Shown here: positions 9,763 to 17,464 of the stretch, piece by piece | Layout of the letters: every line of letters begins with the position of its first letter | Numbering within the stretch: position 1 is the first letter of the stretch | Assembly (NCBI GenBank): GCA_003024985.2 | Contig: PXIH01S0000207.1 | Source of the DNA: Euperipatoides rowelli | Taxonomy: Eukaryota; Onychophora; Udeonychophora; Euonychophora; Peripatopsidae | DNA: 18,775 bases | Direction: 5' to 3' (one strand) | The notes under the pieces: model-generated | Seen by the model: the letters and a program-made list of their open reading frames with translations, nothing else | What the model was told of the DNA's origin: nothing | Database searches by the model: none | Made by a program: the position numbers and the translations under genes

Positions 9763-10035
9763 CGTTTATTTATCATTAAACATAACATACATGAACCAAA
9801 GCTTACACATCAATCAACTTAAAACCCTAGCCCTTATCAATTTATATGTATAACCTATATAAGATCGTAATGCAAACTTCCCTGGGTTAGTGTAATTATA
9901 AATAAAATGTGTAGTCTCTCAGGATAAGGGTCATCATAGATTCTTTTTGTAAGAGCTCAAAAGCATTTGTCAATTCTCAGTTTGTCACCCGCATTAAGAA
10001 AAAAATATACAGTAGGCCTACAATCGAACAGTAAT

Positions 10036-10350
10036 CTACTGTGGACGAACATAAATGTTATATAATTTTTTAAACAGTAAAGGGGTTAAGAAATGGAAAT
10101 TTCTATAAATTATGACACCTTTCTGTCTCATCTTCTTAATAATCGCATCACAATGATTTGAAAAGGACAATTTGCAATCTATATATAAGCCAAGGTCATT
10201 ATAACACTTTGTAATGTAAAAGGTTAACAATAAAAAAGTTAGATTTAAAACCTCCAGAACCAAGATTAGACATTTATCAATATTTAGTTTCAAGCCATTT
10301 TTCGAGAGCCACTCTGCAAGATCATCAATATCTTTTTGGAAGACAAGCAT
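10036..10350 (-). pseudogene. Reverse transcriptase thumb-region fragment
   Basis: The 104-codon frame reads LVFQKDIDDLAEWLSKNGLK at its start, the Q-x-D-I-D-x-L-x-x-W-x-x-x-N-G-L-x-L-N block that follows motif C, then N-x-D-K-C, then NDLGLYIDCKLSFSNH (equivalent to D-L-G-V-x-x-D-x-x-L-S-F-x-x-H) and LYNIYVRPQ (the L-Y-x-x-Y-V-R-P block). It stops where the clade usually continues L-E-Y. Motif C itself is destroyed just upstream, where D-D-S-D-I is followed by a stop. The DLG block and H-x-D-x-I-x-K-K pattern make the family assignment secure even though the protein is broken. Confidence 0.8.
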
Positions 10351-10386
10351 TGGCCATGCATCTAAAAATCTTAAATGTCACTGTCA

Positions 10387-10640
10387 TCATTTACAGAGTT
10401 GTCGGAAACAGATTAAATAAAGTGGCAAATAACACTGCCCCTTGAGGAATCCCCACAGATTGAGTGAAACTCTCAGAACATAGCCTACACCATTTAACTT
10501 AACAATAAGATTTCTATATATTAAAAAATGGTATACTGTATAACCAACGAATGATATAATTCTCAATATCAAACTTGTGTAGTTTGTTAACATAATATGA
10601 TCGATTGTATCGACTGCTTTAGAAAAACCGATATATATAG
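10387..10640 (-). pseudogene. Reverse transcriptase palm fragment (motifs A and B), frameshifted
   Basis: Two frames give the palm. One reads FSKAVDTIDHIML near 10577-10625, the motif A region (the consensus is D-F-S-K-A-F-D-x-I-x-H). The 68-codon frame at 10387-10593 then carries LIVKLNGV. The other frame near 10440-10470 reads SVGIPQGAVLFATLFN, an intact motif B. The repeated switch of frame shows at least two indels. The ATG at 10593 is internal (the Met of H-I-M-L-T-N) and is not a start codon. Confidence 0.78.
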
Positions 10641-10934
10641 GATAGAAATTCTATGACTATTATCACGGAGGCCAAACCATTTGCTCAATGCATGCAGAAG
10701 ATTCGTTTGAGTGGAGCGACTCTGGCGAAAACCATGTTGGTGATCTTTCAGTAAGGAAAGTGATTCAATAGAATGTGAAAGTCTCTTCATTACAATTTTT
10801 TCAACCAACTTACTTATAGCATTAAGGTTAATAATCGGTCTATAGTTCTCCATACTATGTCTATCAAGGTACATTATATTAAGGACAAGGGTAAACATTT
10901 TTTTTTTTAAATATATTAAGACTATAGTCATCAA
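10587..10934 (-). pseudogene. Reverse transcriptase fingers fragment
   Basis: A 115-codon frame holds ENYRPIINLNAISKLVEKIV (about residues 29-48), the N-Y-R-P-I-S ... K-x-x-E-K block, followed by HQHGFRQSRSTQTNLLHAL, the Q-x-G-F-R-x-x-R-S-T block. Both are diagnostic of LINE reverse transcriptases. The P-x-F/Y-K-K-G-x segment normally just upstream is not readable in this frame, and coding similarity ends near a run of A/T at 10900-10912. The end of the frame (ISILYISVFLKQS) is past a frameshift, because motif A is in another frame. Confidence 0.85.
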
Positions 10935-11044
10935 GTTTTCTTGGTTAATAAAAATAAAAAGATCATATAAAGAATAAAAATGATTATAGTATAGGCTATT
11001 TGCAATTTGACTTATTAAAATGATTGTTTTTTTTTTTACACGAG

Positions 11045-11396
11045 GATATAGTTTTGCCCTACAGTCCTAGACTTTTTAAAGAGGACCTTGTTCGTATCTA
11101 TAACATCTAATATTTATATTTATTTTATTAATTAAATCGTAATAATTGCGATACATAGGTATTGGAAAGAGGTGTATTAAGACAAAACGTCATAGGTATT
11201 GTATATAATTAAAATATTGGAAGGCAGATTGCCAATTTTTTTTTTTTTAAACACAAATCAAGTGGTGGGTGGATGGAATGTATTACCAACTGAATTTGTT
11301 TGTTTCCTTAAAAGTATTTAAACAATCCCTGGATGCTTTATTTTTAAGTAGCTTATGTAGTGTCGTAAAGTTAGCTTATAAAGCATACGAAATAAA
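11045..11396 (+). pseudogene. CR1-like retrotransposon ORF2 C-terminal fragment, badly decayed
   Basis: One frame from 11045 reads SPRLFKEDLVRIYNI, similar to the R-R-L-R-G-D-L-I-x-x-Y-K-I block near the C-terminus of these ORF2 proteins. After about 160 bp without clear frame, TGGAATGTATTACCA (from 11274) encodes W-N-V-L-P followed by TEFV. A one-base shift then gives VFKQSLDALF (about 11314-11343), the F-K-x-x-L-D block. The order and spacing are those of a CR1/L2-type C-terminus. An AATAAA at 11391-11396 may mark the 3' end; no microsatellite tail was found. Confidence is limited because each block is short and in a different frame. Confidence 0.55.
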
Positions 11397-12237
11397 ATTA
11401 TATGGTTGATCAGGAATGGGCGAGGACTAAACATTAGGCTTAAATTCAGCTGTATGCAAGATTCTTTGAATGTTTTCAAAAGCAATTTTTTTTAAATTAT
11501 GCTAGTTGAATAAGTTCAAAGTTATAGTGATTATGCATTTTAAGTTTAAGCTTAAACACTGATCTTTATAAAAGTCTTGAGCTAATAAGGATCATTGATG
11601 GATATACTGTATATAAACAGTAGAATTAGTGAAAAAGGCTATATATATATATACACAGAATATTTATATACATCAATATAAAACTAATTTGGGAGTGGGC
11701 TAAGACAAGACACCTTTAAATATTTTTAAATAAATGCGATTCAAAAAATCAAATTACCCAGACAAAAGCAAGTCTAGCTAGTCCCAAGGCCTAACTTTTT
11801 TTTTTTTAAAAAAAAAAATCAACTTTGAACTTGCCTAGCGCCTGCCAATCATTATCAATCTAGGCCAGTTAATGATTTTTAAGAATATATAGTCTTTATA
11901 TTTATAGTTTGCTTTACTTTAAATCAACATAATCAAAACAAAACTCAGAAGTATCCTACGATTTACTGTAGCTCATAAACTTGTTTAGTGTAGTTCTTGC
12001 TTTCACCATGTTAGCAAACCAGCGTTTGTTATAGAACAGATTGCACAAACGTTAAATAAACATAAGTACTTACCAAATGGTTATGATATTAATCCAATCA
12101 CAGTTAGGACTTTACAAAACATATAAACTAAAAAAAAATATCAATCGTCACACAAAACAACAAATAAATTTGAAAAAAAATCCCCGAAATAATAAAACAG
12201 GACACTGACAAGCGGCTATTCCAGTCGAAACTAAAGA
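11397..12237. other. Stretch without recognisable genes
   Basis: AT-rich DNA with a (TA)n run at about 11640-11653 and a T12-A11 self-complementary run at 11796-11818. No frame or element end recognised. Confidence 0.5.
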
Positions 12238-12251
12238 AGGAAGTGACGTCC
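12238..12251 (+). promoter_or_regulatory. ETS/CRE composite-like site
   Basis: AGGAAGTGACGTCC joins an ETS core (GGAAGT) to a CRE half-palindrome (TGACGTC), the composite seen in many animal housekeeping promoters. It lies about 180-200 bp upstream of a second motif, AAGATGGCCGCC. Function is inferred from motif shape only. Confidence 0.35.
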
Positions 12252-12418
12252 TAGACTATAGATCTTAATAAAAATAAAGCTATTAAAAAAATGTAATTTA
12301 TTTTAATAATTTTAAGATTTATTTATAATGTTTATTAAAAAGATTGTTTGAAAACTGAGAAAATAAAGTTTTATTATTACGTTAGTGTCCGTTCCAATCG
12401 TCCGCTTCATCGGTGGCA

Positions 12419-12430
12419 AAGATGGCCGCC
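12419..12430 (+). promoter_or_regulatory. YY1-like AAGATGGCCGCC motif
   Basis: AAGATGGCCGCC resembles the YY1 consensus AAGATGGCGGC, which in animals is often positioned at or just downstream of transcription starts with its ATG sometimes used. The surrounding 12390-12450 is unusually CpG-rich for this window. Motif evidence only. Confidence 0.3.
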
Positions 12431-12440
12431 AGGCCGCTCA

Positions 12441-12461
12441 ATGGACGATTCTAAAAACATG
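12441..12461 (+). other. Possible tiny first coding exon (speculative)
   Basis: An ATG at 12441 with G at +4 opens a frame encoding MDDSKNM, and the seventh codon is followed directly by GTAATT, an acceptable splice donor in phase 0. It lies just after the YY1-like motif. An ATG inside that motif (12422) opens an overlapping 10-codon frame in another register, which argues against strong use of 12441. No downstream exon was recognised on this strand, so this is only a pointer. Confidence 0.15.
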
Positions 12462-12469
12462 GTAATTTT

Positions 12470-12799
12470 AAATTTATTCCTTCTTATTATCAATAAATTG
12501 AGCCTAGTAAATGAATTCGTGTCAATATAGTTGGTCTGTAATATAAATACTTGCTTTGATGTATTGCCATTTCGATTAAATAGCCTTTGCATAATATTTT
12601 TACTGCACCTAAACATTTTTAAAATAAATATTTTCATCTAATTAAGCCTAATTATGAGCCACCAAGTTATGTTTATCAATGTCTCGCTAAGTTTTTGTTA
12701 TAGATATATCAGTTTTTTAAATTTCACGGTAACTGTTATATAATAATAATATTGTAATATCAGGAAAATTGTACATGACAACTATTTTTGTAAAGCACC
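12470..12799. other. Stretch without recognisable genes
   Basis: AT-rich spacer. The 76-codon minus-strand frame at 12407-12637 has no family features and overlaps the promoter-like segment. Confidence 0.45.
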
Positions 12800-13205
12800 C
12801 AATATTTGATATATTTGATTCTTTTGTTTAAGCCCAAAGACTTGTACAGGGGGGACACATAATAACACCAAGGAAACAGTACATTGATTCAGACAAAATA
12901 CCTAAATTGGACATCATTACTCAAGAAGAGATCTAGATTTTTGGAGAAATTCTTAGTGGAAGTAGAAGAGACCAGGTGTTGAGGTAACCTGTTCCACCAA
13001 TTTGAGGAACGATTAGCAAGGAAGATTTTCTATAGTTGCTTTTACAAAGATTGATTTTTAGTTGGAGATTATGACCTCTGGTATGTTTGTTATTAATTTT
13101 GAAAAACTTTAAATTTGTTTTCTCATGAAAGGACATGAAAATGAGATCATTTCTTAGACGTGAATATATTCAGCTTTTCCAGACGAGTAAAATAAGGGAG
13201 TTTAG
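12800..13205 (-). pseudogene. CR1-like retrotransposon ORF2 C-terminus and 3' end, frameshifted
   Basis: Near 13200 one frame reads RLEKLNIFTSKK. A shift leads into LRNDLIFMSFHEKTN and KHTRGHNLQLKI (about 13060-13170), the R-R-x-R-x-D-L-I ... R-G-H-N-x-K-L blocks. A further shift near 13000 gives NRSSNWWNRLPQHLVSS and then F-x-K-N-L-D-L-F-L, the R-x-x-x-W-W-N-x-L-P ... F-K-x-x-L-D C-terminal signature. It resembles the copy at 9461-9746 (N-R-V-S-N-W-W-N-A-M-P). The 3' untranslated part includes an AAGTC-TTT-GGCTT-like hairpin near 12830-12845. The right boundary is the (ATT)11 tail of the next element. Confidence 0.72.

Positions 13206-13238
<33 letters not shown>
13206..13238. repeat. (ATT)11 microsatellite, 3' tail of the large retrotransposon
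   Basis: Eleven ATT units. On the minus strand they follow the sequence GGCTCTGCTGATG and form the AAT-type tail of the element extending to 17791. The opposite side abuts coding remains of an older copy. Confidence 0.8.
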
Positions 13239-13240
<2 letters not shown>

Positions 13241-13404
13241 TCAGCAGAGCCTTCACTTCAATGCTCTTCCAGGCCCTTGTCAGCACCATTAGCCTAATTT
13301 TTTTGGTTAACTGACGAAAGTTTTATTTAATTTAACACTGTCTTTTTTTATACAATATGTTGAAGAGGAACAATAATCAGTGGTTGAATGTATATACGAT
13401 AGGC
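13239..13404 (-). other. 3' region of the large retrotransposon
   Basis: Immediately past the ORF2 stop, the frame continues through the stop as IYIQPLIIVPLQHIV, resembling the Y-V-Q-P-I-x-E-Y block, and then turns non-coding. The 3' end reads GGCCTGGAAGAGC ... GGCTCTGCTGATG before the tail. GAGC/GCTC segments could form a stem. Confidence 0.5.
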
Positions 13405-14094
13405 CTACAGTTTTTGAAATAGTGTAATAGTAAGCCTATGAAATGAATTCCTGAAGATACCAAAAGTAGAACACATTTTTTTACAAATGTATGATACGTG
13501 CAAGGTAAAAGACAATTTTGAGTCGATAAACACTCCCAAATCCTTGTGATGAGAGACCTCTTTAATATGAAAAGAGTTCAAAGTGTAACCTTGCTCAAAG
13601 CAAGACTTACCAATGTGCATATGAACCGTCTTTTCTTTATTAATGGTAAGATTATTTTTATCAGTCCAGGCCAGAAGTTTATCAATATCTGTCTGAAGGG
13701 CTTCATGATTAAGATGGTTATCAATTTCTCTGTAAATATTGATGTCCTCAGCATACTGTGAAAAGCTAGAGGATAAATCCTGTTCTATACATGTTTTTAA
13801 AATATTAAACAGGGTGGCAGAAAGCACTGTGCCCTGTGGTAAACCGCTATTGATAAGGAATACATTAGATGATATATTACAAATTTTTACAGTAAGGGAT
13901 CTATTACTTAAGAAATCAATTATCCAGTCGATGACAGAATGACTGCAGCCAAGAGAACATAGTTTTTCGATCAGGATATGATGAGTGACATTATCAAAGG
14001 CCGAACTAAGGTCAAAAAAGATTATATTGGTTGCTTTTCTTTTGTCACGAGACAGGGTCCAATGATCAACTGAAGAAATTAAATTGGTGGGAGT
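13405..14094 (-). pseudogene. ORF2 reverse transcriptase, open palm-thumb segment with YAED motif
   Basis: A continuous 229-codon frame runs from just after a TAA (14095-14097) to 13405; the first ATG inside it (13827) is internal to motif B. It has motif A IIFFDLSSAFDNVTHHILIE (near 13975-14035), W-x-I-D-F-L-x-N-R, motif B SGLPQGTVLSATLFNI, motif C as QYAEDINIY, then NNLTINKEKTVHMHIG and HKDLGVFIDSKLSF. This is the catalytic core for RNA-templated DNA synthesis. In motif C the first Asp of YADD is Glu (codon GAG at 13747-13749), which should cripple polymerase metal binding. It is the best preserved stretch of ORF2, but lacks the C-terminal domain and is cut off from its fingers by upstream stops. 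Confidence 0.88.
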
Positions 14095-14097
14095 TTA

Positions 14098-14564
14098 ATA
14101 TTTCTGACGAAAGCCATGTTGATTATTGCTGAGAATGTTATTGGTCTGAATAAACTCATTGAGTCTAAACAATATTACTCTCCACAATTTTTGATAGTCT
14201 AGAGGTTAGAGAGATAAGATTCTATTAAAGTATCATTACCCTTTTTAAAATGTGGAACTACAATACTTTTCCAAGCAATTGGAAGTCTTCCATGAGCGAT
14301 TGACAAATTAATTAGCTTGGGCAAAACTCCTGAAAAGAAATCGCTGCAGTTCTTGATTAAGAAGTTGGGAATTTCATCAACTCCTACTGCAACAAAGTCT
14401 TTAAGACCCCTAATGATTAACAACAGTTCATCTTGGTTTGTGAGGGTGGTATCTAGAGGATAATAAGTATTCTTAATATGAACAGGTGAAATGTTGAATC
14501 GAGTATAGTATTGGGCGAAGGAATTAGCAATATATACCGGATTGGATATTTTATTATTTTGCAA
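14098..14564 (-). pseudogene. ORF2 reverse transcriptase, fingers region, frameshifted
   Basis: The 121-codon frame has VYIANSFAQYYTRFN, the I-A-N-x-F-N-x-Y-F block at the start of the reverse transcriptase unit, then GVDEIPNFLIK, ISIAHGRLP-like L-S-I-A-x-G-x-x-P-x-x-W-K and VVPHFKKGN, followed by SYL, where N-Y-R-P-I is expected but degraded. Other frames continue with LSKIVESNIV, then RLNEFIQTNN, then NNQHGFRQK directly before the TAA at 14095-14097. At least two indels and one stop lie between 14100 and 14205. The blocks are in canonical order and spacing, so the domain decayed in place. Confidence 0.85.
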
Positions 14565-14962
14565 ACTAATACAATTAATGGTTCTAGGATAAATATTTTT
14601 GTTTTTTTAATATATGTAAAGAAGTTCTTGTTACCTGAATTTATACATTTAGAGATTATTGAGGATTCATATGAATTCTTAGCGTCGGTTACAGCAGAAG
14701 TAACCTCATTCCTTGCTTTTTTATAAGCAACATAACTTAGTTACCTGGCGAATTGTTTTTAACATAGGAGAATAATTGTTTTTTTTATTTTCCTTTTCAT
14801 TAGAATGTCATTATTTATCGATCTTGGTTTTGATTGTACTGTATGTGTACTATTTATTATTGGAGTGAAGAGACTAATTGCATGTGACCAATATTAATCC
14901 TCATCAATAATATCAATTTTTTTTGAACAATTTTGAATAATCTAGTGCAAAGAGGAAATTAT
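14565..14962 (-). pseudogene. ORF2 linker between endonuclease and reverse transcriptase
   Basis: One frame near 14590-14735 reads YKKARNEVTSAVTDAKNSY followed by INSGNKNFFTYIKKTK, matching the R-N-x-V-x-x-x-x-x-x-A-K-x-x-Y-x-x-x-I ... N-P-K-x-F-W-x-x-I linker of LINE ORF2 proteins. Further upstream KPRSINNDILMKRK occupies another frame. Stops and frame changes separate these parts, and no enzymatic activity resides here. Confidence 0.65.
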
Positions 14963-15283
14963 TTAGACCACTATGTCAGTTCTTCTGAAATCTAATGAGC
15001 AACGAAGGAGTACAGTATTAGTAGGACCACAGTCAAAAATTTCGAAAGAAATGATGATTTGGTCACTCTTTACGTGAGGTGCTAATTGGGTGATATTATA
15101 AATTATATATTTTTTGCTTGCTATTAAGTAGAAGATCTAGTAATGAATTGTTGGATCCCCTAAATCTGGTTGGGAAGCCTATGTATTGAATTAAAAGATT
15201 TTTGTTAGTAAATTCCAAAAATTTATGACTAAAAGAGTCTATATTATCAGTTGCGGAACCAGTGAGCCAATTGATAGAGGGAT
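14963..15283 (-). pseudogene. APE endonuclease, C-terminal half (right of the LTR insertion)
   Basis: Read leftward from the insertion site at 15283, the frame begins PSINWLTGSATD and continues with FLEFTNKNLLIQ, FPTRFRGSNNSLLDLLL, the F-x-x-x-x-x-x-x-L-x-Q-x-V-x-x-P-T-R ... S-x-L-D-L-I blocks of the CR1/L2 endonuclease. A frame change near 15096 then gives HVKSDQIIISF, the S-D-H block. In that block the residue after Ser-Asp is Gln (15059-15061), where the catalytic His is expected. The family enzyme nicks target DNA to prime reverse transcription. This half joins the GDFNYP-containing half across the insertion. Confidence 0.8.
15279..15283. repeat. Target-site duplication, left copy (GGGAT)
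   Basis: GGGAT immediately left of the TG...CA insertion; identical to 15499-15503. Five-bp duplications are characteristic of many LTR-retrotransposon integrases. Confidence 0.75.
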
Positions 15284-15498
15284 TGTTATACAGTAGTTAG
15301 ACAGGAAGTCACTAGGGCGCAGGTGCAAGTTTATGATGGCGTTGTTGGCTGTGGTAACGTATACTGTGTATTGTACTGTTGACTATTATAATGTTATGAA
15401 GAGTTGTGAATAAAGACAACTGAATATAAGTATTTTAGAGTAGTCCTGATTTGTTATAAAAGTAAGATTAGTAACATTTCATACAGCAATATTAAACA
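15284..15498 (+). mobile_element. Solo LTR-like insertion inside the endonuclease gene
   Basis: The 215-bp segment starts TGTTATACAG and ends ATTAAACA, so it has TG...CA termini and the short inverted repeat TGTT/AACA. It is flanked by perfect GGGAT copies. Removing it and one duplication joins GDFNYP to SINWLTG, restoring a normal endonuclease sequence order, which is independent evidence that it is an insertion. A GC-richer central part (about 15313-15360) and AATAAA at 15409-15414 fit the U3/R/U5 layout on the plus strand. No internal retroelement genes or second LTR are present, so recombination between two LTRs probably left this single copy. The lineage (Ty3, BEL or other) cannot be assigned from it. 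Confidence 0.75.
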
Positions 15499-15503
15499 GG
15501 GAT
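15499..15503. repeat. Target-site duplication, right copy (GGGAT)
   Basis: GGGAT immediately right of the CA end of the insertion, matching the left copy exactly. Confidence 0.75.
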
Positions 15504-16003
15504 AATTAAAATCACCAATAATAATGTCAAATATATCAGAATTATGATTATAAAAATCTACCCCAAAATTCCACCATTCCAATACTTGAGATTCACCCCT
15601 TCCACAAGTAGGATGATTATAAACACATCCAAATAAGTATTTAATATTAGTCAAATCAATCAAGAACCAGATACCCTCCACCAACAATATCGGGCAGTCT
15701 ATTATTGTATAATAAATATTACAAAGAATGTAAATGAGTAATCCACCACCTTTTTTTATCCACACTGTCTTTTTTAATGAAATCATATTTTTTTTATCTT
15801 TATCTCTTCATTATCTATTACATCACTAAGCCATGACTCTGTGATCACACATAAGGAGGGATTTATATCATCTAATATTGAAATAAGTTCTAAAAGTTTA
15901 TTGATAACGGAGTTAGCATTGGTATAAATACAATGAAACAACTCCAATGCGGAAGAAGATACACCAATGATTGCTATTTAGCCTATTATTTTCCATTAAG
16001 AGA
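15499..16003 (-). pseudogene. APE endonuclease, N-terminal half (left part of ORF2)
   Basis: A frame near 15800-15960 reads YTNANSVINKLLELI and VITESWLSD, carrying the catalytic Asn (N-x-N-S) and Glu (T-E-S/T-W) of the family. At an A8 run (15788-15795) the frame shifts to the 110-codon frame ending at 15454, which contains KKGGGLLIYI, VEGIWF, LFGCVYNHP and IIGDFNYP (GDFN at about residues 91-94); its last residues are encoded by the inserted LTR. The most likely ORF2 start region is an ATG at 15994-15996 (MENNRLNSN), though another frame change follows at once. The key Asn, Glu and Asp/Asn residues are all still visible here. Confidence 0.82.
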
Positions 16004-16110
16004 TATTCTGAATGTATTAATTTGTTTATTGGAAATATATCCTTTTTGCAATCCAATGTGGACACATCTGAAAATTGTACTCTAGTAGGGTTAGAAGCAA
16101 GAGGGGATTA
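16004..16110 (-). other. ORF1-ORF2 junction of the large retrotransposon
   Basis: ORF1 ends at two consecutive stops (TAA TAA near 16108-16113). The frame that follows is open for about 40 codons towards the endonuclease (SDVSTLDCKKDIFPINKL) without a good ATG until 15994-15996. How ORF2 was translated (re-initiation, stop readthrough or internal start) cannot be read from this copy. Confidence 0.4.
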
Positions 16111-16794
16111 TTAAAGATTCAGTATTTTTCTACAGACCACATATTTACCTTGTTTGTTAAAGAACAAACCAGAACTAGAGTATTCACAGGCAAAGAAATA
16201 TGATAGGTTGAGGAGATGTAAATTGTCCTTTTTGGAGTTAATAGATTCTGAGATGTCAATATTAATCTTAGCAATGAAATTATTTACATGGAAATCGTTG
16301 AGTCTTGGTGGAATATTTCCAAACAGTACTGTTGCAATGATACATGAAGATCTTACCAGGTTGATAGCTGCTAACATATTATGTAGATAGGTTTCTTGGG
16401 ATCCTCCTATAATCACAATCACATCATGCCCCAAAACATTAGACCACTCTAGAATGTCCAACACAATATCAAATATCCTAGCTTGTGATTTTATAGTAAC
16501 TGTTACATCAAACATGTGGCCCAGCATTTCTGATAACAGATTATAACAACCTACTGCATTGCTGTCCCCAATCAGCACCAATGTGCTTTTAAGAGGAACA
16601 TTGTTACTGAGGGGTGGATGAGTCAAATGATTACCGGTATTANTANTATTAAAATTCGAAGAATTTGCTAAAATGGAGTTACAGGATGATTTTAAATTGT
16701 TAGATATGGGATGGGTTTTAATCGGATAATCAATGGAATTATAGGCGTTGCTAGAATTCAAATCATGTTGATCAAAGTGTGGATTTGATTTCAA
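16111..16794 (-). pseudogene. ORF1 C-terminal SGNH/GDSL-type esterase domain
   Basis: The 227-codon frame has LVLIGDSNAVGC (residues 72-83; the nucleophile Ser is 78), HDVIVIIGGSQE (123-134), FGNIPPRLNDFHVNNFIAKI (158-177) and SGLFFNKQGK (208-217). These match block order in ORF1 esterases of CR1/L2-type elements: G-D-S-H, G-G-T-N-D, P-P-R-x-D-x-x-x-N-x-x-I and G-L-H-L-N-x-x-G-K. The esterase may act on lipids or membranes during retrotransposition; its exact role in the family is unsettled. Here N-D is replaced by Q-E and the expected catalytic His by Phe211, so activity is doubtful. The first 70 residues are Asn/Ser-rich and probably a linker. Two N bases (16643, 16646) fall at residues 50-51. 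Confidence 0.82.
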
Positions 16795-16835
16795 TCGTAA
16801 AAGGTGAACATTCTCTGGATGGACAACACTTTGAT

Positions 16836-17398
16836 TTACAAGAGGTGTGTCTTTGATGACAAAGTACTATCAATTCTATTATTACCCTTAAGGTCATGTA
16901 AAAGATCCCTATTGTTAGGCAAGGGAGATGGCCTGCAAATGTTTAGACTGCCCAAAATTCTATCAATCTTTTCCTCAATGATGTTTAGCTGACCATTCAG
17001 CTCTAACATTTTTTGTTGTAAATGAATGTTTTCCAATCTGGTTTTCAGAATAACTTTGGAAAAAGTGTTATCAGATTCTGTATTCAAGGATCAAAACAAC
17101 CATCCATACTTGAATTGATTTTGTCCTGGTTCTCGTTTAGGGTATTAATGCCTAAATTAGTCTCCTCGAGAGATTTCTGAAGATTTAAGATATTAATGTT
17201 TAATATTGCTGAATCAATAAAATTAATATAATTAAGTATATAATCGAGAGCTGACCTATCTGACTTGGGAGAAGAAGACCTGTGATTATTATCTTTTCCA
17301 ACATCAACATATTCAAAAATTGTGCCCTTATCTTGGTCTCTATGAAATGAATTATTTATGTTGGTTTTAATATGATTTATCGACTTTATCAGTGACAC
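16836..17398 (-). pseudogene. ORF1 coiled-coil region, two frames
   Basis: Two overlapping frames (17084-17398 and 16836-17087) encode hydrophilic helical sequence. The first has YILNYINFIDSAILNINI and LQKSLEETNLGINTLNENQD; the second has ILKTRLENIHLQQKMLELN and IIEEKIDRILGSLNI. Hydrophobic residues recur at heptad-like intervals. ORF1 proteins of CR1/L2-type elements usually have a coiled coil between the PHD finger and the esterase for self-association, and this one lies in that place. A frameshift near 17087 joins the two halves. I see no RNA-binding knuckle. A Pro-rich joint (RPSPLP) follows the helix. Confidence 0.6.
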
Positions 17399-17464
17399 AG
17401 ATTATTTTTATTTTTCAGAGGTTTACTTTTTAATAAGATACGATTTGCTTTGTGTGCACAATTT

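Larger units (their letters stand above)
9747..10934 (-). mobile_element. 5'-truncated CR1-like non-LTR retrotransposon copy
   Basis: Minus-strand copy beginning in the N-terminal reverse transcriptase region near 10934 and ending in a TTATT/ATT tail on the plus strand at 9748-9762. About 290 bp lie between the last recognisable palm/thumb block and the tail. Within them one frame reads KRIYDDPYPERLH, which may be the remains of a D-x-x-H-P-L-H-like linker, but the W-N-x-L-P block was not found. The tail abuts the coding remains of another copy (9461-9746) with no visible spacer. Confidence 0.75.

Noticed and set aside
13206-13238. ATT run as an independent microsatellite
   Set aside because: Its position right after a retrotransposon 3' end, as at 9461 and 9748, makes it an element tail.
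14511-14726. Plus-strand frame opposite the retrotransposon
   Set aside because: Antisense to the IANSF and linker blocks of ORF2; a shadow frame.
16154-16390. Plus-strand frame opposite ORF1
   Set aside because: Antisense to the esterase domain; no independent support.
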